Shown here: positions 58,387 to 64,000 of the stretch, piece by piece
Position numbering within the stretch: the first letter of the stretch is position 1
Layout: every line of letters begins with the position of its first letter
NCBI RefSeq assembly: GCF_002814095.1
Contig: NZ_CP021913.1
Location: 2,638,001-2,702,000 of the forward strand
Length of the DNA stretch: 64,000 nucleotides
Direction: 5' to 3'
From: Sagittula sp. P11
Lineage (GTDB): Bacteria > Pseudomonadota > Alphaproteobacteria > Rhodobacterales > Rhodobacteraceae
Notes under the pieces: generated by a model
Databases searched by the model: none
What the model was told of the DNA's origin: nothing
What the model saw: the letters and a program-made list of their open reading frames with translations, nothing else
Made by a program: the position numbers and the translations under genes

Positions 58387-59214
58387 TCAGCGCAGGGTGC
58401 AGGCGGCGGTCCACCATCCCGGGTGTGCCTGCTGCAACTGCGCCGCCGCGGCATCTGCCACGGGCCGGTCGTCGAACAGCGCAAAGCAGGTCGCGCCGGA
58501 GCCGGACATACGCACCAGCCGCGCGCCAGCCTGCGCGGCCAGAGCCGCCAGCACTTCGCCGATCACCGGCTGCAGCGCGATGGCGGGATCCTGCAGGTCG
58601 TTGCGCTGTGCGCGGAGCCAGTCGAGCGCGGCGGCTTGGCCGCCGCCCTCCGGCATCTCTGACATGGGTGGGTTGTCTTTGCGCAACAGGGCCTTGAAAA
58701 CGGCCGGAGTTGGGACCTCCACCCCCGGATTGACGAGGACGGCATACATCGGCGCCATGAAGAGCGGCAGTACGTGGTCGCCGATCCCGTTCATCCGGGC
58801 GGCATGTCCCACCATGCAGACCGGCACATCCGCGCCGAGCGTCACCGGATCGACCGGGGCAGGGCGGCCGTAAAGCTCCTCCATCGCCCGCAGCACCGCC
58901 GCCGCGTCCGACGATCCGCCGCCGATCCCCGCCGCCGCCGGCAGGTGCTTGTCCAGTGTCATCGCGACGGCGCAACCGAAGGCCTCCGCTGCCTTCCAGC
59001 ACAGGTTCCGCCGGTCGGCGGGCACCCCCGCCGCACGCGGCCCGGTGACCTCCAGCGACATCTCGGGCCCGTCGTACAGGCGCACCGTGTCGCCCACATC
59101 GGCGAACATCACGAGGCTGTCGAGCAGGTGGTAGCCGTCATCCCTCTGCCCTGTCACGTGCAGCGCGAGGTTGATCTTCGCCGGAGCGAAGGCGTTGACC
59201 TGACGTCCGTTCAT
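58387..59214 (-). CDS. ispE: 4-diphosphocytidyl-2-C-methyl-D-erythritol kinase
   Basis: The 275-residue GHMP kinase of the MEP isoprenoid pathway has APAKINLALHVTG with the substrate-binding Lys, the ATP loop PAAAGIGGGSSDAAA, and MSGSGATCFALF. ATG at 59214 fits. Downstream of the TPR gene by 28 bp, probably cotranscribed. Confidence 0.96.
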   Translation of the reverse strand: MNGRQVNAFAPAKINLALHVTGQRDDGYHLLDSLVMFADVGDTVRLYDGPEMSLEVTGPRAAGVPADRRNLCWKAAEAFGCAVAMTLDKHLPAAAGIGGGSSDAAAVLRAMEELYGRPAPVDPVTLGADVPVCMVGHAARMNGIGDHVLPLFMAPMYAVLVNPGVEVPTPAVFKALLRKDNPPMSEMPEGGGQAAALDWLRAQRNDLQDPAIALQPVIGEVLAALAAQAGARLVRMSGSGATCFALFDDRPVADAAAAQLQQAHPGWWTAACTLR

Positions 59215-59242
59215 GGGAAGAGCCCGCGGCGCTACGGCAGGT

Positions 59243-60958
59243 TCAGTCCGACACCTCGGCGCGCTCCAGCGGCGGCGCGCCTTCTTCGGCAAGGACCTGA
59301 TCCAAACCAACCGCCAGCTTGCGCTTGATACGCTCCGGATCGGCCTCTGCGGCGGCGTCTTCCCAGTCGACGAAGGACAGGGCGCGCTTCCACATGAACT
59401 CTGCCTCACGCTCCCGCCCGACGGCCCAGTAGACGTCGCCCAGGTGATCGTTGACCACCGGGTCGATGGGCATCAGTTCGGCGGCGCGTTCCATGTGCGG
59501 CACGGCTTCGTCGTAGCGGCCAAGGCGGTAGAGCACCCAGCCGAGGCTGTCGACGATGTAGCCGGAGTTCGGGCGGGCCGCGACGGCGCGCTCGATCATG
59601 TTCAGCGCCTCGTCCAGCTTGCGCTGCTGTTCCACCAGCGAATACCCGAGGTAGTTCAGCACCTGCGGCTGCTCCGGGTTCAGGTCCAGTGCCTTGCGGA
59701 AATCGGCCTCTGCCTCTTCCCACTTTTCCTGACGCTCGTAGCTGATCGCGCGGGCGTAGTAGAGGAACCACAGCCGTTCGGATTCCTCCTCGTAAAGCGA
59801 CAGCGCCTTCGTGTAGGCAGCGACGGCATCTTCGTAGCGCTGTTCCTGCCGGAAGATGTCGCCGAGCGTGGTGTGCACCACTGGCAGGTCCTGCTTCTGT
59901 TCGGCCAGTGTCTCGAGGACGGAAATCGCCTGATCGGTCTTGTCCTGATCGCGTAGCGCCTCTGCCTCGCCCAGCACGGCGGCGTGGCGCGAGGGATCGT
60001 CCGTCGGGACCTCCTCGAACACCTGCTCTGCCAGTTCGTACTGGCCCATACCGGACAGCAGTTCGCCTGCCAGCAGGATCGCGTCCACATGATCGGGGCG
60101 CAGGTATTCTGCCATCCGCACATAAAGCAGGGTCAGCTCGTCGCTGCCTTCGTTGGAGAGGGCGCCGGCGAGGGTATAGAACACCTCCGCGATCCCCTCC
60201 TTCGGGGTGCGGACATGCGTGAAGGGAAGCTTTTCGCCGGTCGCCAGCGCGTCGCGCATCTGCTGCAGCGCGGGGTCCAGATCGGCGCCGAAGTTCTCGT
60301 CCAGCATGGCAACCGCGGCTTCCGAGCGGCCAAGCTGGGACATCACCTCTGCCCGGGCCATGACGCCGCGGCGGGTGGAAGCCATGCCGTTCGCCTCTTC
60401 TTCGTCGAAGATCGCGGCGGCGCTTTCGAAATCGCCCACCGAGGCGAGGGCCAGCGCCTTGTGATAAGACGCGAAGGGGCCGAGGCCGGGCATCTTGGCG
60501 ACGTTGTCGAATTCGACCAGGGCCGCGCTCATGTCACCGGCGCCAAGCTGTGCCCAGGCTTTCACGAGACCGTCTGCCAAGGGGCCGATGCCGCGCTTGT
60601 CGTCGATGGACTGGATGACGTTGGCGAAGGTTTCGCTGTCCACGGCGGTGGTCAGGGCGGCCATCTGGGCGATCTGGCTTTCGTGCCCGCCCTCCGCCAT
60701 GCGTTCCGCCAGCAGCGCGGCCTTGCCGAAGTTGCCCAGCGACATCTCCGCCAGGATGGCGCGTTCCATCAGTTCCGCGCGCCCGGGATCGAAGGCCAGC
60801 GCGCGTTCGTAGTAGTGTGCGGCCGAGGCGAAGTCGCCGAGGAAGCTGGCCTGACGTGCGGCGAGGTAATCCCCGGCGATGCCGTTTGCGCTGGCCGCCG
60901 TTGCCGTTGCGGCCAGTGCCAGAATGCCTGCACGGATGCGCTTTGCCCAAAGGTCCAA
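59243..60958 (-). CDS. Secreted or periplasmic TPR-repeat protein
   Basis: The 571-residue precursor starts with TTG (MDLWAKRIRAGILALAATATAASANG), a signal peptide, preceded by GGGGAGA at about eight bases; no ATG exists before residue 60. The rest is about 14 TPR-like helix pairs, with clear examples AHYYERALAFDPGRAELMER, AEADFRKALDLNPEQPQVLNYLGY and HMERAAELMPIDPVVNDHLGD. Such proteins are scaffolds; in this order they are annotated only as tetratricopeptide proteins. Confidence 0.9.
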   Translation of the reverse strand: MDLWAKRIRAGILALAATATAASANGIAGDYLAARQASFLGDFASAAHYYERALAFDPGRAELMERAILAEMSLGNFGKAALLAERMAEGGHESQIAQMAALTTAVDSETFANVIQSIDDKRGIGPLADGLVKAWAQLGAGDMSAALVEFDNVAKMPGLGPFASYHKALALASVGDFESAAAIFDEEEANGMASTRRGVMARAEVMSQLGRSEAAVAMLDENFGADLDPALQQMRDALATGEKLPFTHVRTPKEGIAEVFYTLAGALSNEGSDELTLLYVRMAEYLRPDHVDAILLAGELLSGMGQYELAEQVFEEVPTDDPSRHAAVLGEAEALRDQDKTDQAISVLETLAEQKQDLPVVHTTLGDIFRQEQRYEDAVAAYTKALSLYEEESERLWFLYYARAISYERQEKWEEAEADFRKALDLNPEQPQVLNYLGYSLVEQQRKLDEALNMIERAVAARPNSGYIVDSLGWVLYRLGRYDEAVPHMERAAELMPIDPVVNDHLGDVYWAVGREREAEFMWKRALSFVDWEDAAAEADPERIKRKLAVGLDQVLAEEGAPPLERAEVSD

Positions 60959-61026
60959 GGTGCCGGTCTCCCCTTCATTTTCGTTCCCGAGAGCCTAGAG
61001 CGACGGGGCGGGCAAGGCAATGAGAA

Positions 61027-61069
61027 CGCCGCTCACGAAGCGGCGAGAGGCCCCGCTGCCGTGGGGCTT
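61027..61069 (-). terminator. Tandem hairpins downstream of the PilZ gene
   Basis: AGGCCCC/GGGGCTT (61048-61054, 61063-61069) and CGCCGCT/AGCGGCG (61027-61033, 61039-61045) form two stems. On the minus strand the second is followed by TTCTCATT. Likely terminator of the PilZ gene. Confidence 0.65.
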
Positions 61070-61072
61070 CGC

Positions 61073-61363
61073 CTAAAGCAGGCTCAGATCGCGGTACTGG
61101 CGCAGGTTCTGCAGCTGAGCGGCATCCAGCGGGTGGTCGAAGGAAAGGGCGACGCCCCGTGGTCCCACGCGCACGACGCGGGCCGGCACCGGCTGGCGCA
61201 TCGCCATCAGCCGGACCCGGGAGCCCACGGCAAGGGGGAGGCGCCCCTCTGCGAAGGCGCCGGTTTCGGACACGTTGACGATGGTGGCGGCAAAGTCGCC
61301 GTCATCGGTACACAACTCGAAGCCCCAGGCACTCGGCCAGCGGTCTGCACGTTTCCTTATCAT
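61073..61363 (-). CDS. PilZ-domain protein
   Basis: The 96-residue product from ATG at 61363 is a single PilZ-like beta barrel: RKRADRW near the N-terminus, IVNVSETGAFAEG, then RVRLMAM...ARVVRVGPRGVALSF. NVSETG matches the (D/N)xSxxG half of the c-di-GMP site, but the RxxxR half is degenerate (KRADR). It may bind c-di-GMP weakly or not. Alternative ATGs at 61384 and 61438 lie in the same frame. A 12-bp inverted repeat overlaps the ribosome-binding site. Confidence 0.8.
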   Translation of the reverse strand: MIRKRADRWPSAWGFELCTDDGDFAATIVNVSETGAFAEGRLPLAVGSRVRLMAMRQPVPARVVRVGPRGVALSFDHPLDAAQLQNLRQYRDLSLL

Positions 61364-61365
61364 CG

Positions 61366-61397
61366 CACTGTCCCCGATTGGCATTTCGGGGACAGTG
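61366..61397 (-). promoter_or_regulatory. 12-bp perfect inverted repeat over the PilZ ribosome-binding site
   Basis: CACTGTCCCCGA at 61366-61377 and TCGGGGACAGTG at 61386-61397 are exact inverted copies with an 8-base spacer. In the mRNA the downstream arm carries GGGGACAG, the only Shine-Dalgarno-like stretch before the ATG at 61363. It may act as a translational switch or as a DNA operator. Confidence 0.6.
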
Positions 61398-61441
61398 GCA
61401 AATCGGGATTTACACGAGGTTAAGCCGCGACGGCCCAAGGC

Positions 61442-63088
61442 TCACATGTTCGGATAATTCGGCCCGTCGCCCCCCTGCGGCACCGTCCAGTTGATGTTCT
61501 GGGCGGGGTCCTTGATGTCGCAGGTCTTGCAGTGCACGCAGTTCTGGAAGTTGATGACGAACTGCTTCTCGCCGTCCTTCTCGACGAACTCGTAGACGCC
61601 CGCCGGGCAATACCGCTGCGACGGCCCCGCGTAGGTCTCGAGGTTTTTCAGCGGCACGGACGGGTCCTTCAGCTTCAGGTGCGCGGGCTGGCTCTCCTCG
61701 TGGTTGGTGAACGAGAAGGAGACGTTGGTCAGCCGGTCGAAGGACAGCTTGCCGTCGGGCTTGGGATACTCGATCGGCGTGTAGTCGGCAGCCTTGCCGG
61801 TCGCTTCAGCGTCGGACTTGCCGTGGCCCAGCGTGCCGAAGAACGAGAAGCCGAACAGGCTGTTGGTCCACATGTCGAGCCCGCCAAGCGCCAGCGACGG
61901 CGTCAGGCCCCACTTCGACCACATCGGCTTCACGTTGCGCACCGGCTTCAGGTCCTTGCCGATGGCGCCGTCGCGAACCTCCGTCTCGTAGTCGGTCAGC
62001 TCGTCGCCCGCACGGTCGGCCTTGATCGCGGCATAGGCCGCCTCGGCCGCGGCCTTGCCCGAAAGCATGGCGTTGTGGTTGCCCTTGATGCGCGGCACGT
62101 TGACCATGCCGACAGAGCAGCCCAGCAGCGCCACACCGGGCGCGACCATCTTCGGCATCGACTGGTAGCCGCCTTCGGAGATCGCCCGCGCGCCGTAGGC
62201 CACGCGCTTGCCGCCTGCCAGCAGCTCGGCCACCATCGGGTGATGCTTGAAGCGCTGGAATTCCATGTAAGGATACAGGTGCGGGTTCTTGTAGTTCAGG
62301 TGCACCACGAAACCGACATAGACCTGGTTGTTGTCGAGGTGGTAGATGAACGACCCGCCCCCGGCGTTCGACCCGAGCGGCCAGCCCATCGTGTGGGTGA
62401 CGGTGCCCTCGCGGTGCTTGGCCGGGTCGATCTCCCAGATTTCCTTCATGCCAAGGCCGAACTTCTGCGGCTCCTTGCCCTTCGAGAGGTCGTACTTCGC
62501 GATCACCTCTTTCGAGAGCGAGCCGCGCACGCCTTCCGCCAGGAAGACGTACTTGCCGTGCAGCTCCATCCCCGGTTCGGTGTTAGGCCCGTAGGAGCCG
62601 TCCGCCTCCAGCCCGAAGACCCCGGCGACGACACCCTTCACCTCGCCGTTGTCCCCGTAGACCAGTTCAGAACACGCCATGCCCGGGAAGATCTCGACGC
62701 CCAGTTCCTCGGCCTGCTCCGCCATCCAGCGGCAGACGTTGCCCATCGACACGATGTACTTGCCGTGGTTGTCCATCAGCGAGGGCATCGGCCAGTTGGG
62801 GATACGAACCTTGCCCTCTTCGCCCAGGATGTAGAAGTTGTCCTTCTTCACCGGCACGGTGATCGGCGCGCCCTTGTCCTTCCAGTCGGGGATCAGCGCA
62901 TCGAGCCCGCAGGTGTCCAGCACCGCACCCGACAGGATGTGCGCGCCGACCTCTGAGCCCTTCTCCAGCAGGACGACCGACAGCTCCGGGTCGAGCTGCT
63001 TGAGGCGGATCGCGGCGGACAGGCCCGCGGGGCCACCTCCGACAATCACCACGTCGTATTCCATCGCTTCGCGCTCGATCTCGCTCAT
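61442..63088 (-). CDS. Electron transfer flavoprotein-ubiquinone oxidoreductase
   Basis: The 548-residue enzyme has an N-terminal FAD motif (VVIVGGGPAGLSAAIRL), a central ubiquinone/membrane-binding part, and the C-terminal 4Fe-4S cluster with CPAG and NCVHCKTCDIKDP. It passes electrons from ETF, fed by acyl-CoA dehydrogenases, to the quinone pool on the cytoplasmic membrane. Length is normal. Confidence 0.97.
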   Translation of the reverse strand: MSEIEREAMEYDVVIVGGGPAGLSAAIRLKQLDPELSVVLLEKGSEVGAHILSGAVLDTCGLDALIPDWKDKGAPITVPVKKDNFYILGEEGKVRIPNWPMPSLMDNHGKYIVSMGNVCRWMAEQAEELGVEIFPGMACSELVYGDNGEVKGVVAGVFGLEADGSYGPNTEPGMELHGKYVFLAEGVRGSLSKEVIAKYDLSKGKEPQKFGLGMKEIWEIDPAKHREGTVTHTMGWPLGSNAGGGSFIYHLDNNQVYVGFVVHLNYKNPHLYPYMEFQRFKHHPMVAELLAGGKRVAYGARAISEGGYQSMPKMVAPGVALLGCSVGMVNVPRIKGNHNAMLSGKAAAEAAYAAIKADRAGDELTDYETEVRDGAIGKDLKPVRNVKPMWSKWGLTPSLALGGLDMWTNSLFGFSFFGTLGHGKSDAEATGKAADYTPIEYPKPDGKLSFDRLTNVSFSFTNHEESQPAHLKLKDPSVPLKNLETYAGPSQRYCPAGVYEFVEKDGEKQFVINFQNCVHCKTCDIKDPAQNINWTVPQGGDGPNYPNM

Positions 63089-63282
63089 GTCGCTCCCTCC
63101 AGAGACGTCCCGACGACACGCACGAGGCGGCCGGGTAATAAAATTCCAAAATTCCTAGCGCGGCGTTGCGGCATCCGTCAATGCGCGCGCAGCGTCACGA
63201 GGCCGCAGCCGCGTCGTTCCTGCGATGCAGGCAGCGTGCCGGCTGGCCCGCGACAAGCGATATCCAAGGGAATGAGAGTGCA

Positions 63283-63311
63283 GGGGGCCACGACCCTCGC
63301 CAGTGGCCCCC
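63283..63311 (-). terminator. Hairpin downstream of the RTX gene
   Basis: GGGGGCCAC at 63283-63291 and GTGGCCCCC at 63303-63311 form a perfect 9-bp stem, 7 bp past the RTX stop. The T-tract is poor. Confidence 0.55.
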
Positions 63312-63317
63312 GGAAGA

Positions 63318-64000
63318 TCAGAAGACGAGGTCGTCGAAGCCGAGCTCGGACGCCGAAACGCCCTTGAACAGCGCCATGTCGTAGCCCTCGACATTGACCA
63401 GCGCCCCATCCGCTGTGTCGGTGATATAGATCGCACTGCCCCAGAGGTCGGTCAGGTTGATCTTGTCGACGCCATCCTGGAAATCCTCGACGATGTCGAA
63501 GCCGCTTTCCTGAGCAAAGACAAAGACATCCGCGCCCTCTCCACCGACCAGCGTATCATCGCCGTAGCCCCCGAACAGGGTGTCGTTGCCGCCTTCGCCC
63601 TTGATCCAGTCAGCCCCGGCCCCGCCTTCGATCAGGTCGTTCCCGGCTTCGCCATCCATCGTGTCGTTGCCGTCCTCGCCCTTCATCCAGTCGTCGCCCT
63701 CGCCGCCAAGGATGAGGTCGTTGCCGGATTCGCCGTCCATGGTGTCGTTGTCGACACCGCCTTCGAGCGTGTCGTTGCCCTCACCGCCAAACAGCAGGTC
63801 ACGGCCCTCTTCGCCCTTGATCCAGTCGTTGCCGAGACCGCCCTCGACGGTATCGTTCCCGGCCTCCCCGTCCATGGTGTCGTTGCCGTCTTCGCCCTTC
63901 ATCCAGTCGTCGCCCTCGCCGCCAAGCATCAGGTCGTCGCCGGATTCTCCATCCATGGTGTCGTTGTCGAGACCGCCTTCGAGCGTGTCGTTGCCCTCAC
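63318..64000 (-). CDS. RTX-type calcium-binding repeat protein (N-terminus beyond window)
   Basis: At least 227 C-terminal residues are visible; the frame is open to the right edge, so the real start lies outside and internal ATGs such as 63956 are not starts. Glycine-aspartate nonapeptides (GGEGNDTLE type) repeat up to about residue 150 of the visible part, followed by a C-terminal cap with ADVFVFAQESGFDIVEDFQDGVDKINL, a peptidase-M10-type or type I secretion cap. Such proteins bind calcium outside the cell and leave by a type I secretion system. Function of the missing part is unknown. Confidence 0.9.
   Translation of the reverse strand, partial: EGNDTLEGGLDNDTMDGESGDDLMLGGEGDDWMKGEDGNDTMDGEAGNDTVEGGLGNDWIKGEEGRDLLFGGEGNDTLEGGVDNDTMDGESGNDLILGGEGDDWMKGEDGNDTMDGEAGNDLIEGGAGADWIKGEGGNDTLFGGYGDDTLVGGEGADVFVFAQESGFDIVEDFQDGVDKINLTDLWGSAIYITDTADGALVNVEGYDMALFKGVSASELGFDDLVF
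63520..64000 (-). repeat. RTX repeat array with 216-bp higher-order period
   Basis: Nonapeptide-coding repeats are themselves arranged in blocks: the sequence at 63961-64000 recurs nearly exactly from 63745, a 216-bp (72-residue, eight-nonapeptide) period. The array continues past the window edge. Confidence 0.85.

Overview
The window is a high-GC alphaproteobacterial chromosome segment, almost certainly Rhodobacterales (roseobacter group). Indicators are the F1-only ATP synthase operon atpHAGDC separated from F0, the 44-residue aa3-type cytochrome oxidase subunit IV, the order pyrB / tail-anchored protein / pyrC-like / plsY, an ETF-ubiquinone oxidoreductase, a DUF2125 protein, and GC-hairpin intergenic repeats ending in TATC or TATTT. 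Genus and species cannot be named from sequence alone. No rRNA, tRNA, CRISPR array, insertion sequence or phage gene was recognised.

Layout. 1-6.4 kb (minus): end of a uracil-DNA glycosylase-superfamily gene, two short-chain dehydrogenases, the ATPase and two permeases of an oligopeptide-type ABC importer, and a Caps_synth-like glycosyltransferase. 6.8-12.5 kb: a dehalogenase-like hydrolase, then a plus-strand block with a family-2 methyltransferase (candidate DMSP-synthesis enzyme DsyB) and a four-gene toxin module (228-aa protein of unknown function, TNT-domain NAD-glycohydrolase toxin, two paralogous putative immunity proteins). The block ends 11 bp from the convergent gene for an oligopeptide-binding protein that may belong to the importer at 2-5.5 kb. 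12.7-16.1 kb: panB-panC, a DUF2125 protein and a ChaC-like cyclotransferase. 16.2-21.2 kb: a MotA/TolQ-like channel, a 918-residue coiled-coil OmpA/MotB-like partner and a convergent M23 peptidase. 21.3-25.4 kb: clpA, gloB and a SAM methyltransferase. 25.9-30.8 kb: atpHAGDC with a strong terminator. 31-35.9 kb: a TetA-like MFS pump, MarC, an H-type lectin, prs, an HCCA-isomerase-like protein and a hydrolase. 36-39.6 kb (minus): pyrB, a tail-anchored protein, a dihydroorotase homologue that has lost catalytic residues, and plsY. 39.8-47.6 kb (plus): family-4 UDG, LysE, a secreted protein, moaB, and an RND efflux adaptor and pump. 47.7-55.2 kb: a DsbD-alpha-like protein, YqgE, DUF2267, tsaC, a DmdC-like acyl-CoA dehydrogenase with a metallo-beta-lactamase protein, a DUF6173-like protein, CoxIV and a lipoprotein. 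55.2-64 kb: azlCD, fdhD-mobA-mobB, ispE, a TPR protein, a PilZ protein, ETF-QO and the C-terminal part of an RTX protein running off the right edge.

Functional links: moaB, mobA, mobB and fdhD serve molybdenum cofactor and formate dehydrogenase maturation; the acyl-CoA dehydrogenase would pass electrons through ETF to ETF-QO; prs, pyrB and the pyrC-like gene serve pyrimidine synthesis. If the 7.8-kb methyltransferase is DsyB and the 50.9-kb dehydrogenase is DmdC, the window holds one enzyme each of DMSP synthesis and DMSP demethylation. Both assignments are unproven.

Most worth follow-up: the TNT toxin module with its tandem immunity pair, the giant coiled-coil MotA/OmpA pair, the pseudo-dihydroorotase with its tail-anchored neighbour, and a 12-bp inverted repeat that would hide the ribosome-binding site of the PilZ gene.
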